The notes under the pieces: generated by a model | Database searches by the model: none | Told to the model about the DNA's origin: nothing | What the model saw: only the letters and a program-made list of their open reading frames with translations | Translations under genes and position numbers: made by a program | In this document: one piece after another, positions 12,601 to 24,764 of the stretch | How positions within the stretch are numbered: position 1 is the stretch's first letter | How the letters are laid out: each line of letters opens with the position of its first letter | Assembly (NCBI GenBank): GCA_016785225.1 | Contig: JAFBJZ010000782.1 | Location: 1,302,001 to 1,366,000, forward strand | Origin: Psettodes erumei | Taxonomy: Eukaryota; Chordata; Actinopteri; Pleuronectiformes; Psettodidae | Direction of reading: 5' to 3' | DNA: 64,000 nt

Positions 12601-14235
12601 AGTTATTGTTGTTTTCTTCTTTTTTAATTTTATGTGTATGTGTGTTTGCTAATCTGTTTTTCAATTTGTGTATCTTCCTTTTACTTAGGCTTACTTTTGA
12701 TGATTTTCCTCCTGTTGCTCAATTTGCTATAATTTTCCAGTTAAGCACCATGAGATGCATGGTGTTAGTGCTGGACAACTTCAACTGACTTGGCTTTTAA
12801 CTCTGTTTCTGTTCTCCACCAATTCATGGAAAAATATCTGGCTACTTATCTGCTAAACGATCCGTTATGTCTGCTATTAGGTGTTGAGTAGGTTGTGAAC
12901 AGAGATTTATTTATTTATTTATTTATTTATTTATTATATTTCTTTTATCTTTTTCATTCCATCTATTCATCTTTGTTTTTTAGAGATTTGTCGCTAAAAA
13001 CAGCTGCATCCAAATACCAGGCTAAGAGAACAGTGAGGGTGAACAAAGTAGTAAAATTTGCAAGCTGAACAGCTAAACAGTAATCTGAAATGCTTACTGC
13101 AGATATCAATGATGTGGGCACATCACTACAACTATGCTACACTATGCTAATTGTTATTGGAAAAATATTGATCATAGCAGCTTTACAGGAGCCCTGTGTC
13201 ATTTTTTTTTATATAGGCAAGTCATATTTCCATTGAGTGTTCCGCTCAAATGCACTGTTTGTGTGCATCCTTGAAGTTAAACACATCTGTTAAATCCATG
13301 TCCTTCCTTGCAAAACATTTGTATAGTCAATCTGTAATGCATTTAAGTGTGGCATTTTTATATACCTGTTAACCAGGACAATACTCAGACTTACTGCACA
13401 CTCATTAAACAGGATGAGAGTTAATCTTAGCTAAACCAAGGTTTCCTGCTTTTTTACTGATGTTGCTGTTTTGTTTGGACCTGTTATGTCTCCAACGCAC
13501 TTGCTTTTGGTTTATAATTTTGTGATTGACTATTAGTATGATCTGGGTAGAATTGTCTGTAAAGTCATTCTTGATAAAGCGCTGTATGAATAAATTACTT
13601 GAACTGACTCCTGAAGTGACTCAAAAACAGGAGCATGCCCCAGCAAACTGACAGCATGGGTCAAAAGAGTTCAGTGGTGTCCACCCCTCTAAAGCCCTTT
13701 TATACCACCCACAAACACAATCATCTTGGAATGACCTGATTATTATGTACTATTTAAACATAATGTTTAAGCCATGTCAGCTAACCCAAATAATACTGTC
13801 ACCAGAACAAGCAGGACATAACAGAGAGATTGGGAGAGAGAGCTAGCGTGTTGACTGCTTGCTGTCTCACCTGCTGAAGGGCAGATGGAAATTACTTGGA
13901 AAAACAATCCTTTTATCACCAGTGTCAATATTTATATTAATCACCCAGGGAGCAATTCTGTGGGCAAAACTCAGGAAGACAACAAAAGCAACAACAACAA
14001 AAAAAAAATAGAAAAATGCACAAAGGTTACACCTGTATTCAGTAAAATGACAAAGGTCACTTAAGGACTCACTTGCAAAGCCTGCAACCAAGCTAACCTA
14101 TTATATCATGCCCAATGTTACTTCCAAGCAATGAGTCGAAATTTTAAAAACTTTAAAATGTCTTCTAAAAGGAAATTTGGGCTTGTGTTTTGAACTCATA
14201 CGGGAGGTGGAGGTTTTGGGAAACAGCATTTAATA
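12601..14235. other. Non-coding stretch with LINE-tail-like sequence
   Basis: About 13440-13605 ends in CTGTAAAGTCATTCTTGATAAAGCGCTGTATGAATAAATT. That resembles the 3'UTR end of fish LINEs (GTAAAGCACTTTG...GTGCTATATAAATAAA pattern), and it could be the true 3' end of the LINE pieces just upstream. The rest holds a TTTA repeat and an A9 run near 14000. No gene was recognised. Confidence 0.5.
12905..12936. repeat. (TTTA)n tetranucleotide microsatellite
   Basis: About eight near-perfect ATTT/TTTA units are visible, flanked on the right by further T-rich DNA. Confidence 0.95.
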
Positions 14236-14841
14236 TACACTCACAAGCACTGTAGTCAGAACACCTGCACCTGTAAACCTGCTCGTTCATGTCATTGTAG
14301 CAGCAGTGTAGTTCATAGAGTCATGCAGAAACAGGTCAGGCGTTTCAGTTAATGTTCACATCAGCAATGGGGTGAAATTGTGATCTCGTGACATTAACTG
14401 ATTTTGACAGAATGGTGCAAACAACAAAAATCCTCCAGTGAGCAGCAGACAGCAACTTGTTGTTGATGAGAGAGAGGTCAGAGGAGAATGGTCAGACTGG
14501 TTGGAGCTGGCTGAAAGACTACCATAACTCAGGTAGCCACTCTGGTTTAAATCGAGCAGAGGATGTCATGTCAGGTCCATTCCCATCAGCCAAGAACAGA
14601 AGTCTACTGCCACAGGCACAGGCTCACCACAACTGGACAGTTGAAGTATGAGGAAAAAACATATCATGGTGTAATGACTCTGGATTTCTGCTGATGCATA
14701 CAGATGGTACGGTCAGAATTTGGCATCAAGACTGCTGCTGGTGGTTTAATGCTGTGGGGAATGTTTACTTGGCACACTTTTGGACCTTAATTCTATTCAG
14801 CCATGATTTGAATGCCACAGCCTATCTGAGCTGTTGCTGAT

Positions 14842-14849
14842 TGTTAAGG

Positions 14850-14881
<32 letters not shown>

Positions 14882-15244
14882 TCTAGGCACATTGTTTGTC
14901 CCATTTTTTTTCTCTTTCCTGTCCTCTCCATCACTGCCCAAGTTCTTCCTGATCAGTCATCAATCAGGTGCACCTGGTCTGGAAACAAAGTGGTACGAGT
15001 CTCCTGTGCCAACATCAGTATCAGGGAGGCTCATTGCCAGGGGAGTGCTGTTCGTCCTGCCTTTTTTATATTGTATTGCTGTTGTGTTTCGACTTTGTCC
15101 TTTTGTAATCCTGATGTAGTGACTTAGTAGTTGTGTGTATTTAATACATCCCATGAATTTAGTTGTTTTTAAAGGTGTTTTATGTGGTTGATTTGGTGGT
15201 GGAGGGTTGTACTCCCCACAGGGCCGACCAAAGGTGGGGAGTAA
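14842..15244. mobile_element. 403-bp insertion nested in the Tc1 element
   Basis: The Tc1 coding sequence breaks off after TGCTGAT (14835-14841) and resumes with TGCTGAT (15245-15251). The perfect 7-bp direct repeat fits a target-site duplication. The insert begins TGTTAAGG, contains a (TG)15 array, a CAGGTGCACCTGGTCTGG motif at about 14966-14983 and a T-rich middle, and ends GTGGGGAGTAA. There is no open frame with recognisable domains. Its size and TG start could fit a solo LTR or a non-autonomous element, but the family is unknown. Confidence 0.65.
14851..14880. repeat. (TG)15 microsatellite
   Basis: Fifteen uninterrupted TG units lie nine bases inside the left boundary of the nested insertion. 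Confidence 0.97.
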
Positions 15245-15578
15245 TGCTGATCTACTGAAACCCTCTATGGCCACAATTCACCACCTCAAACAAAAGTTGT
15301 CTTCAAACTGGTTTCCTGAACATGGCAGTTATTTCAGTGTACTTCACTGGCCTCCCCAGTCAATAGGGCTGAATATGACCTTTGGAATAGGAGATTGGCA
15401 GAATGAATGTGCAGCTGACAAAGCTGCAGGAGTGATTCAATGAAATCATGTAACATGGGGCGGATCTCAAAAGAGCATTTCTTGTGGCATCCACCACATG
15501 AAGGATTGAGGCTGTTTTGAGAGCAGATGGAGGCCCTTCCAGTATTAACAGGATGTTCATAATGTACAGTGAGTGGAT

Positions 15579-18440
15579 AATATAATGAGCTGAATACTGA
15601 GTAGCATCATTTAGACTCATGATGTCACAAATTGAAACTTTACTTGAACCTCTTCGTTTTGCTTAAAGCCATCAATACAGGAAGGTATAGCTATCATTTG
15701 TGGACAAAATGCACCGACACCGCAAGAACAGATTAAAGCTAATTTTGGAAATTTCTCTTATTTTATGGAAGAGCAGAAAGTTTTCAACAACAAATGTGTC
15801 TTTTGATTGTTTGGAGTAACTTTGCATTGCATATGTCTTTTGAATGTGAATGAGTTGAACTGTAAATCAAAATACAATAAGGACTTATCGACCTTGACAA
15901 TAGCAACACTGCATGAGTTATGGATCCGTTTGTCTAATTGTTGAGTTGTCCATAATGAGTTAGTGTATGTCTGACAGGTATTTGATTTGGTGATCATAAT
16001 TTTGAAATCACTTGCACAAAAAACTAGGAATGATATATTAACATTTTTTGTAGAGGTAATTACACATGCCTATAGCCACACCACTGTACAAGCATAAATG
16101 CACCTCTTCAATTGGGGGACAACAGCAGCATGGTTTGGTGTTTTTTTTGCTGCTTCCATGCATGTGATATAAACTGTAAATATTGCAAATATCTACACAA
16201 CAGAAGGTGAGGGATGATGAATACGAACTATGAGTATGAAAAAGCTTAGCCACAGGGGCAGTGTGCTGCGTCTCACTTGAGTAAATAAAAAGTTTTCAAA
16301 TTCAAAAACTAAAATGATTTGAAGCAGAGCTGTCGCACCTCTCATGCAACATAATGTGCTCACCACATGCAGTGGGTGGTTTTGAAGACAAACAACAGGG
16401 GGTGACACGATGGATTACCATTTTAATTAAACTTTGCAGGGTTTTTGCCACCAAGGCATACGTTAATCAGTTTTTGCGATAATGTAATGTGGTATTACTC
16501 AGCATTGGAGCTGTGCTGGATGCTAGTTTTGAGTGCTGCTTTACTAATTTAAGATTAATTGTTAAATCTATGATTACAACAACACTTTTTAGATGGTCTA
16601 CAAGTGGGATGTGGATTTAGATTTAGAGAACAGAAAAATTCATGCTTGAGCTGATGGTGAAAAATAATTATCATAACTATATTTTTAGTGATATCATCAT
16701 TGTAGAAACTAATTTTCATGGTGGAACTCCAAGTAAAAATTGTCATGTTTTGTGAGGAATCCACCTTTTTGGAGCTCTAAAAAATGTTATCTTAAAGTCA
16801 GTTGTGCCAGTTGATGATCAAAATCCTCAATTTAGGTTTATATATGTCGTCTATGCAATTTTCAATTCATACTGCAATAAAAACTTTAATGAAAAGACGA
16901 TTCAATCTAGTTTAACCCTGTAACACCAAATGTATCATATCAACCTAGCCTTTAACTTGCATTTTATGGTCTTTTTAATTTGCCAAAGCCATGAAGGGAT
17001 GGCACAACTCTTTTTCAGGTGTGTCTTTGCTGAACCGATTGAATCAGACCCAAACAAATGGACTCAGTTGAATCTGTTTTGTAGTGATTAAAGTCCTGCG
17101 CCAGGTACACTCCTCAGCTCCCCCACAGTGCTGAGCTCTTACTACTTGGACTGAGACGTGAAAGCATCCAGTGAGACAACAAAGACGCCACAGAAACATT
17201 TCTTTGGCATGTTACACTGATCTCTCCAATAACTGAGAGAGGGGAAGTGAAATGTGGAGTGGAACTACTGGGAAATATCGCTTGGATATCTGGCAGTGGG
17301 GAAATAAATGTAATCCCTCCTTGCTATTATCTTTGTCTGGGTTTGTGCGCACTTGAGATAATGTTGGCGAGGAGGAGCAGAGTAAAAGCATATTCTTTCC
17401 AAATAATGCATGCATCTGATTAGCCTTTGGCTGTTTGTGGACAGTGAAATGCCTTTATCTCTAACTTCAATGGCAGATGACAAAAAAAAGAAAAAAGGGA
17501 GGAGGATAGAAGTGGAAAAGAAGGAAGCATAATCTTCTTTGACTTTTCCTGCCTATGCTGTTTTCAAAAGGCACTGCTCCCTCTGCACATATATGCCTTC
17601 CGTAAATTAAAATCAGTTCAGATGTCTGTGGCAAACTAGAATGTCATTGTCTAAATCTTTCAATTCACCTGACAACTAGAAAGGCTTTTGATGTTGAGGC
17701 AGGGTCAGGCTATATCCTGACTCAGCTTAGAGAAAAAGGGGGCTCTCCATCTTTATGTGCATCTTGGAAGAAGTTTTGAAATAAATTGCTTTCCACTGAG
17801 TAATCTTTCCTCTGTGCAAACACTTCTTAAACTACTACGAATTCATACGTTTTAATGTATATTTCATAGGAATATCAACCATGAATAACAGGATCATAAA
17901 AAGAAGAGATGATTCATGTTATTTATGTATTGTCATGTTAAATGGAGCCAACCCTGCCTCTGGCACATGCTAACTGTCCAACATGCTGCTGGGTGATTTT
18001 TGGCAATTCATTATTCCTTTTAGATTCCCTATCAAAGTGCATACCACAGCTGTGATTCTCTTTTCTGGTTCATCACACCAAATAGATCAGCTTGAGATTC
18101 ATGCTGAAATTTATTAGTTATTCCAGCTCTCCAAGGGGGAAGCAGTATGATGAAGAAAGACTGAAATACTAGAATCCCTTTCCCTCTCTGTACTGGCTCT
18201 AACTCTAATCCACCCCACCCTCTCCTTCCATTTTCTCTTTGCTCGGATGTTTTTTCTCTCTTTTTCTCACTCTCCCATGCAGACACGAACACGCAGCTCT
18301 CCCTCCTTAATGCCGTTAAAGTAAGAGATGGAGTGATTCCGATGGGCCACATGCTCCCCACTTCTCAAATTTTGTTGCCACTCTTGTTTTCGAGGTCTTC
18401 CTCTGTCCCCTCTCTTTGGCATCTGTCGGCTGCTGCTGTG
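15579..18440. other. Non-coding stretch, nothing recognised
   Basis: No gene or element was identified. The sequence is AT-rich with many short A or T runs, for example T8 near 16142. About 17090-17200 and 18200-18440 are GC-richer or C/T-rich. Overlapping open frames on both strands at 18032-18527 reflect that composition. Confidence 0.65.
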
Positions 18441-18447
18441 CCTGCAG

Positions 18448-18535
18448 GACACCAGAGGAGACGATTGGCATCCTCAATGAGGAGGGAAGTGGTGTCCGCC
18501 TTCATGCCCCAGCGCCTGCACGCCTGAAGAAATGA
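18448..18535 (+). other. Weak candidate terminal exon, unrecognised
   Basis: A C/T-rich tract at about 18385-18440 leads into CTGCTGTGCCTGCAG, a plausible splice acceptor ending at 18447. The following 88 bases are GC-rich and open in phase 1 for 28 codons to a TGA at 18533-18535. The peptide begins TPEETIGILNEEG and ends ARLKK. It matches no family I recognise. Minus-strand frames are also partly open. An open run this short is expected often by chance, so treat this only as a place to check. Confidence 0.12.
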
Positions 18536-18539
18536 CAGG

Positions 18540-19213
18540 GAGAAGTCAAGGTGTAGGTTGACAGGCCAAAACAGCTTTTGCCTTCACACAAACACATGGG
18601 CGCATAAATACATATGCATGCAACACATATGGGTACACAGGCAGGGGCTAGACATAATAACAGCAACACCTGTACTGTTAATGCAATCTAGTGTAATTTC
18701 TTATCCTCAACTCTCTGAGCAGTCTCAAGAATAATGAACCAAGTCACAGGAGTGTATTTTTTTTTAAGGGTTACCACTTATGCAATAACTTCTGCCAAAC
18801 TGTATGCAAATGCGCTCATGGACACACACCAAAAACAATAACATATAAATATGCATGCAATATTAATGCATGTAGCCCTGAACATAACTTTGTAGACATG
18901 TTAGATGAAACTGATCCTACTTTTTTATGCATTGGAAAAGGTTGCTCAAGTACAGTCTTTAACCATATCTACCAGGTCATTTTCACTGTAGCTGGGGGTT
19001 AATGCAATAAAAAATAATAAAAAAAAATATACACAATTCTCCACATCTGCAAAATTGTTACTACTAATTTGAATCTGTTTTGAATGAACATATCGGCAAA
19101 ACATATTCTTACAGAATGCATCTATTTAAAATTTGGTTTGCCTCAAGTATCCACTGATTGGATGTTTGATGTTTTTTGCATTTCACCAAAATCTCAATCT
19201 TTCCCTAATCAAA
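18540..19213. other. Non-coding stretch, nothing recognised
   Basis: The stretch is AT-rich with scattered ATGCAT and TATGCA motifs (18610-18860) and an A-rich run near 19005-19030. No gene or repeat family was identified. Confidence 0.65.
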
Positions 19214-19290
19214 GCTTTTAAAGCCTTAAAAGGCTTTAAAAGCCTTTGTAACTCTATGCAGTACATATTATGTACTGCATAGAGTTACAA
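19214..19290. repeat. Two adjacent perfect palindromes
   Basis: The first palindrome has 14-bp arms (19214-19227 and 19230-19243) around AA. Two bases later the second begins, with 22-bp arms (19246-19267 and 19269-19290) around a single T. Both are perfect, so 74 of 77 bases lie in self-complementary arms. The DNA could extrude two cruciforms, or its RNA could fold into two hairpins. Neither palindrome is a simple AT repeat. It could be the core of a foldback or MITE-like element, but no terminal repeats or duplication were found outside it. Confidence 0.95.
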
Positions 19291-19300
19291 TGGTAATGGT

Positions 19301-21789
19301 ACACATAAGGTCTCCAGTGTCCAAGTCCTACCTCCTTTTGATGTATCAGTGGAAATTGCAGTATTTTTTCTCTGCACAGGGCTTAAAGACCTTGGTGTGC
19401 CAAAACAGCAGTGAACAATTTTAGTTATCTGAAGCATATAAATAATTTGATTGTACCAAGGCCTTTTTTTTGTGTGTGTGTGGGTTGCACCTTGACTCAC
19501 TCTGTGTGGCCTGCTTGGCTGAGAATTAACTGTTTTTGTCCATTTCTTATGGGAAATAACATCTTAATTTAATTTCATTTAAAAGGTTTTGATGTTGAAA
19601 GAATAATTTTATCATTTTAAGGCTTGGTGAACACTTAATCCAACTCTAAGGTGGCTCTGTCGTCTTGAGGAATAAAGAGGAAAAAAATGCTTCACTGAAT
19701 CACAACCCAAAATGTTTTCAATCTTGTCATTTAATTGGGACCAACTGAGCTGTCATTAAAACTGCCCCACAGACCCTTGTATTGTATTACCATAAACAAA
19801 ATGCCAGATTTCACAGATTTTAATGTCACAGTCAAAGGTGATGCGAATGCAAGGACAGGCATTTTCTCTGCGAATGAACAGATTGCTTGCGCCTTGTCCA
19901 GCATGTGGACTGCTTGAGCTGGTGGGTGAATTTGGCTCTGTGAATGAAGACCAAATGATGACAAATTGTCAAAAGGTTATATGGTAAGTTACAGGAAAAA
20001 TGTAACTCAATTCAAATATATAACCTCCTACTGCCTATCACTGCACACAAGTAAAAAATCATGCATGTAAACTCAGTGCAAGATAAGTACTTTTCAGTAT
20101 CTTAAAGTAAGACTTGTCAACTAATAGAGTCGAGAGACTAATCAGAGGCCTTCAGACTTGTTTTGTTCAACTAACGCACACTTTCTGTCACATATCAATT
20201 TCAACCCCAAGCAATATATGATTTAAAAGTAGTGTGGTGTGACAGTTTTAATGAAATTCTCCTTGCTTTTAGCCAACAACGCTTGAAAACAAGCTTCCAA
20301 AGCAATCACAAATAATAGAGTCTGCAAGCAGTGCTTTTTGGACACATTTCATATTTGTCACATTGTATTGTGTATGGCTCTGGCAATGGCAGATGCTAAG
20401 CCAGCCTGCTGCTTTGGTCCATAATGAAAAATAACTGTAGGTATATTGACATGGAATTTGGTTTCGACATTCATTATTTTGATGTATGAATACTTGTACA
20501 CATCTTATTAACAACATATTTGTGGAAATAATTTGGTAACCATGGTAACAAGCATCTGCCTCAACACACGTGATTTTTTTTGTGCTTAAAGTGAAAAACA
20601 TTCAGGAAAAAATGGTGTCTAGAAAGTGTGAGATAGCAATTCCCTATAAGCAACAAGTATTAATCCCCCACAACATTGCTGAAGACGATGCTTTTTTCAT
20701 CCTCTCTCTATTTGTCTTATTTATAGCATTTGCAGTCTAATAATACTAATAATGCTGATTTCAATTATTCCAGAGCATTTTGAGAACATAAATACACACT
20801 CTCTCACACAAATTGATTTCCTGACATAGGCCATTGTGTATAGCTGTGATGATACAAGATGATATCACCAAAACTGCCCAATCAGTGAATTATCCTCATG
20901 TTTGCAGCTGTTGGATCATTTGTAATAAGTTTGAAGAGAATTTGACCAAAACAAATTTTTCCCCTTGGTCCAGATGAAACGAACCAGATTGTATTGACAT
21001 GACTCTAAGACATATGGTTTACGTATCCACTTACTACAATGATTTAACTCACCCATGGACAATTTAAAATCTTAGTGGTTCCAGTTCAAAATGTAAGAAT
21101 AGTTCAGAATTTATTTAGGATCTTTACTACAAAAAGGGAGTGACACTGGTTCTGACACAGTATCTTTTCAATCCACCAGAGGCTGTCATCATGCTTTATC
21201 TGCATACATAGTGAGTGAAGTTATACTGCCTGTTTGTCAGATTGAATGATTCATTGAAAGTTTTAATGTAGAAAATCACTGGGGTTATTTAACAATTACT
21301 CCCATCAAAAATAAAGCTGTTTGGCCAGTTTTGTGTTGCCTTTTTTTAAACTGAAGTTTTACCACAGTATTTCGTCACATCTTGTGGACATGCATAATTG
21401 TCCATTTTAACATATAATGCACACAACACAATGAGCTTGACATGACTCACTAGAAAGTGCTTATTCTTAGCATAGCATTTTCCCATCAAGCAGAGTACCA
21501 GCAGCAGGATGTCATGGTATAGCATCGGGGAACTACACAGCAGTGTCACCCAAGAATCTGCCCCACCCTCCATGTGGATATTGTTGTTCTTTACATCATA
21601 TCACCTATCTTCCTCCTTTGCTGCTATCATAAAGATTGCTTCACAATAAAATATAACTATGGGCTGTAACAACCTGCTTTCTCTGACCTATGGGCTTTTT
21701 TTTCTTTCATTTTTTAAGACAATCTCCATCAGTCAGACCATCTGTTAGACTTTTATGTGCAATATCTGACCCATTATGCTGTATCTGTA
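19301..21789. other. Non-coding stretch, nothing recognised
   Basis: AT-rich sequence without a recognisable gene, RNA or mobile element. A short imperfect TG tract occurs near 19470. The longest frame, 110 codons on the minus strand at 20269-20601, has no motif. Confidence 0.65.
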
Positions 21790-22200
21790 TCAGCCATAGG
21801 TAAGTCGTCTTAATTGCTTACGGTTGAGTGAAGAATGTGCTTCTTGAATCAAAGCAACTGAAAAATTAAGAGATGAAACAACAAAAAAATTAGATATTTC
21901 ATTGATAGACTCATTTAAAAAGGGAGGCTTCTCTGCTCTGATCTCCTCAGGCAAGTCATTCCAAAGAGGAGCCCTACCTCCGAAGGCTCGATGACCCTTG
22001 TGTCCAGTTCTTGACAAAAGAAATATCAAAGAAATATTCTCAGGGAGCCATAGAGTACATAAGATAATAAAAGGTCACATGAATGATTTAGGGCAAAGCA
22101 AGTAGAGGCTTTGATAGTAATAACTAAAATGTTATCAGTTCGTAAATCATCAAATCAGGGAGTCATTGCAGGTTTGCCAGGGTCAGAACAATATGATCTT
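21790..22200 (-). mobile_element. LINE remnant, C-terminal end of ORF2
   Basis: Translated on the minus strand, 21937-21963 reads WNDLPEEIR, preceded by HRAFGGRAP. This is the conserved APxLWNxLPxxIR block near the C-terminus of Rex1/L2/CR1-type LINE reverse-transcriptase proteins. The adjoining plus-strand bases to about 22200 (AAAGAAATATC, GGAGCCATAGAG, GGGCAAAGCAAGTAGAGGC) resemble the antisense of the preceding part of such elements. The open part is only about 79 codons, and the rest is broken. It is an old 5'-truncated copy. The boundaries are approximate and the exact clade is not determined. Confidence 0.6.
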
Positions 22201-23101
22201 GTTTCATGGCTGGCAGCCATTTTCTGTGTGTGTGTGTGTCTGTGTGTGTTCAAAGTTTTCTTCCAACTTTATGGGCAAAGGTATGTAGACACCCAAATAT
22301 TATTCACTGTTTCCTCTACTGGCCAGATGAACTTGGCTGGTAAACTGTGACGGTCTGTCCAAGATGAATATAACAACAAGTCCAAACTGTTATAATATCT
22401 GTTCTTTGCACAGGCACGATTGCAACGGCCTTAAAGAGTTGGGTCAAGGAAGAGAATTGCTTCTACTGTAGATGGTTTTACAACCATTCTCCTTTTGGTC
22501 AACTGCATTGGCTATGCCTTATCTCTCCTCCTGCTTCCCATTGGCCGTAACATATCTACTCACCACATGTGTCAATGCAGATGCTTGGCATTGTCAGAAA
22601 GCAAAAGTGGATTTTCTTTAAGTTTACACATTTGCCCAAACCTGACCTGACACAAAACGTGTCATGTAGTTTGTGTTGCCAAACTGTAGTATAGCTATAC
22701 AATGGATGAAATTTTGAGACCTGAAATAATTGTATGCCACAATGGTACACAACGTAATAGGGAGAGTGTTTGCCTCTGTCATTACCTGTAAAAGCAAGAA
22801 AAAGGCAGACTAACAGAGGCAGACAGCGTTAAAGGAGATATCTGCCAGTGACAGTCAGTTAGCTGGGATAGTGGGAAAGGGAGGTTGATCGTTCTGTGAG
22901 GAGAGGTGTCAGCTCCGGGAGGAGCAGGAATGGGGATGGCGTCTCCTTCGCTTCAGTGACTTCCTCTTTCCTGTACAAGAAAACTGTCGGCCATTTTCTA
23001 AGATGACTCTCGTTCACTCTTTCACTCAATCTCCTTTATCCTTCTGCCTGTCTGCCAACTTTCACCACCTTCAGTCTTACAGTATGCAGTGTCTCCCAGC
23101 T
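22201..23101. other. Non-coding stretch, nothing recognised
   Basis: A short interrupted (TG)n tract lies at about 22225-22249. About 22900-23060 is C/T-rich and GC-richer than average. No gene was recognised. Confidence 0.6.
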
Positions 23102-23165
23102 CCCCCCCCCCCCGTCAGCCGCTGTTAAATCAGATAGATTGCAGGTGTGTTTCCATGGGGGGGGG
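23102..23165. repeat. Poly-C run and poly-G run facing each other
   Basis: Twelve C (23102-23113) are followed 43 bases later by nine G (23157-23165). The runs are complementary and could pair into a hairpin, or separately form i-motif and G-rich structures. They also mark a likely replication-slippage site. Confidence 0.9.
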
Positions 23166-24764
23166 ATTCACTGCTGCTGTATGCCTACAACCTCTCTACA
23201 TGACACAGCACCTCTCCCAATTTACTGTGCTATAATTTATGCACAAACCCTGTACATACTTAAACTGCATTTATGCATGCAGGCCTTATGGTTATCCTAT
23301 TTATCATAAACCCCATAGCGCAGCATTAATTCTGTGGTGTTATTAACTACAAATTCAGCCTTCAGTGACCATATAAAGTCAAGCCGTAAACTGCCCATCT
23401 TCACCCACTGCCCATACAGTGATGGAGATATCGTTCAAGGGGCCAGTCTGTGATTATTCTGCATTTATTTACCCCAGGCATTTACCACGAGACTAGATGC
23501 ATCCATGCTGAATACAATTTTCTGTCTCACCCGCTGTGTTTTGAGGCATATTTCTTCCCCTGTATCCTCAAACTGGCAGTTGCTATCAGTAAATGGCACC
23601 AACCTTTCTCAGCGGGGTGAAAATGACTGCCTTGTAAGCTTAGTGCCGGCCTCAGCCCTCTCCCAAGATGGTAGTTAAAAAAACGATGTTGACCTATGCG
23701 TGGCCTCGGGACTGTATATCTCAGCCAGAATACCGTGCAGGAAATAATCCCCCCAGTTTTGAATTATTGTGTGTCCCTAGGTCCCTGAATGGATTTTCTT
23801 AGGAGCTGTGTGAGTCTGTAGAAGCTGGACATCAGACTATTTTGCTTTGTCGCTGCCCCCCCCCTTTTATTGATTTTAATATTACCTCGACTTCCATAAT
23901 CCCACTTATACAATTAGGTTTACATTCACTCTGAACGGCACTGATTAATTGAATCTCTTTTGACAGGTCTCACTTAAGTGGACAAAGCACTGGGATCAAA
24001 CTGTACAAAATTCACTAATATCCTACTCTATTCAAGAATATTACATTGATGGATGACTAAGGTCTGCACTTTTAAGATCACAACAGTAAACAGTCTGGTT
24101 GAGACTATCATGACATTTCCAAACCAACCTCCCTTTTTTTATTTTCAGTGTCTGCCTGTCTGTAGGTGCAGGGTTCTATACAAAACAATTGCAGGCTTTG
24201 TCCTCACAAGCTTTCAAAGGTCAGCCTGGATAACACCAAGTGCTCTAATTACGTTTTGCTGGAGAAATTGTCGAGGGAGCACAGGTCTAGCCACACTGTA
24301 GCTGCTGCACAATAAAGGTGTTTGTCTGCATTAGGGTTAAGGTTCAATCTAAAATTGCTTCAGTTTCATGGGGATTTCAGGGTTTTGACCCTCCCAAGAC
24401 AGGTGCTGCTTAGGACTTGCTCTGTGCCTTTCTTTTTGTCTTTCACATGCTTGCACTGTGATACTTCAGCTAGACTGACTTCCTCCATGCTTGATGTCTT
24501 GTATTCATGTTAGATTTTCTTTTTTAAGTAACAGCAAATGATGGTACAAAGAGGCAAAACATATGAATAAAAAATACTTTAAAGAGGCCACCAAGCAGGA
24601 GGAAAAAGAAAAAGCGCAGAAGAAATATAAATATAAAATATTATATAAATATAAATATTCCCATACTCCTTCTCTTTGGTATAGCTTTCCAAGATTGTGT
24701 AGTTGAAACAAACTTCAGTTCAGTGATTATTTTCCTGATTAACTATGCTGACATGAATAGCCAG

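Larger units (their letters stand above)
14300..15560 (+). pseudogene. Broken Tc1 transposase gene
   Basis: This is the coding remnant of the transposon described for 14236-15578. Reading-frame fragments are scattered over at least two frames, the longest open part being 14457-14651. The DNA-binding N-terminal part is poorly preserved and internally deleted. The C-terminal part after 15480 still resembles the end of Tc1 transposases (HEGLRLF-like stretch with AVLRADGG) at DNA level. No functional product is possible. The decay and the nested insertion suggest an old copy. Confidence 0.85.
14236..15578 (+). mobile_element. Tc1/mariner DNA transposon, full span, dead
   Basis: The element starts TACACTCAC and ends GTGAGTGGATA, degenerate inverted repeats consistent with a Tc1-type transposon inserted at TA. 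The interior matches the Tc1 transposase in order. A segment reading SAKNR...AQAHHNWTVE lies at 14586-14650. A DGTVRIWH-like part follows near 14702, and then a WGMF-like part at about 14756. A final segment reads SNWFPEHG...FSVLHWPPQS at 15300-15362. The protein would cut and paste the element using a DDE triad. Stops and frameshifts break the frame. The stretch that normally carries the second catalytic Asp (DNAPCH) is deleted, and so is part of the NPIEHLW region. The element is interrupted by a later insertion at 14842-15244. Subfamily not determined. Confidence 0.9.
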
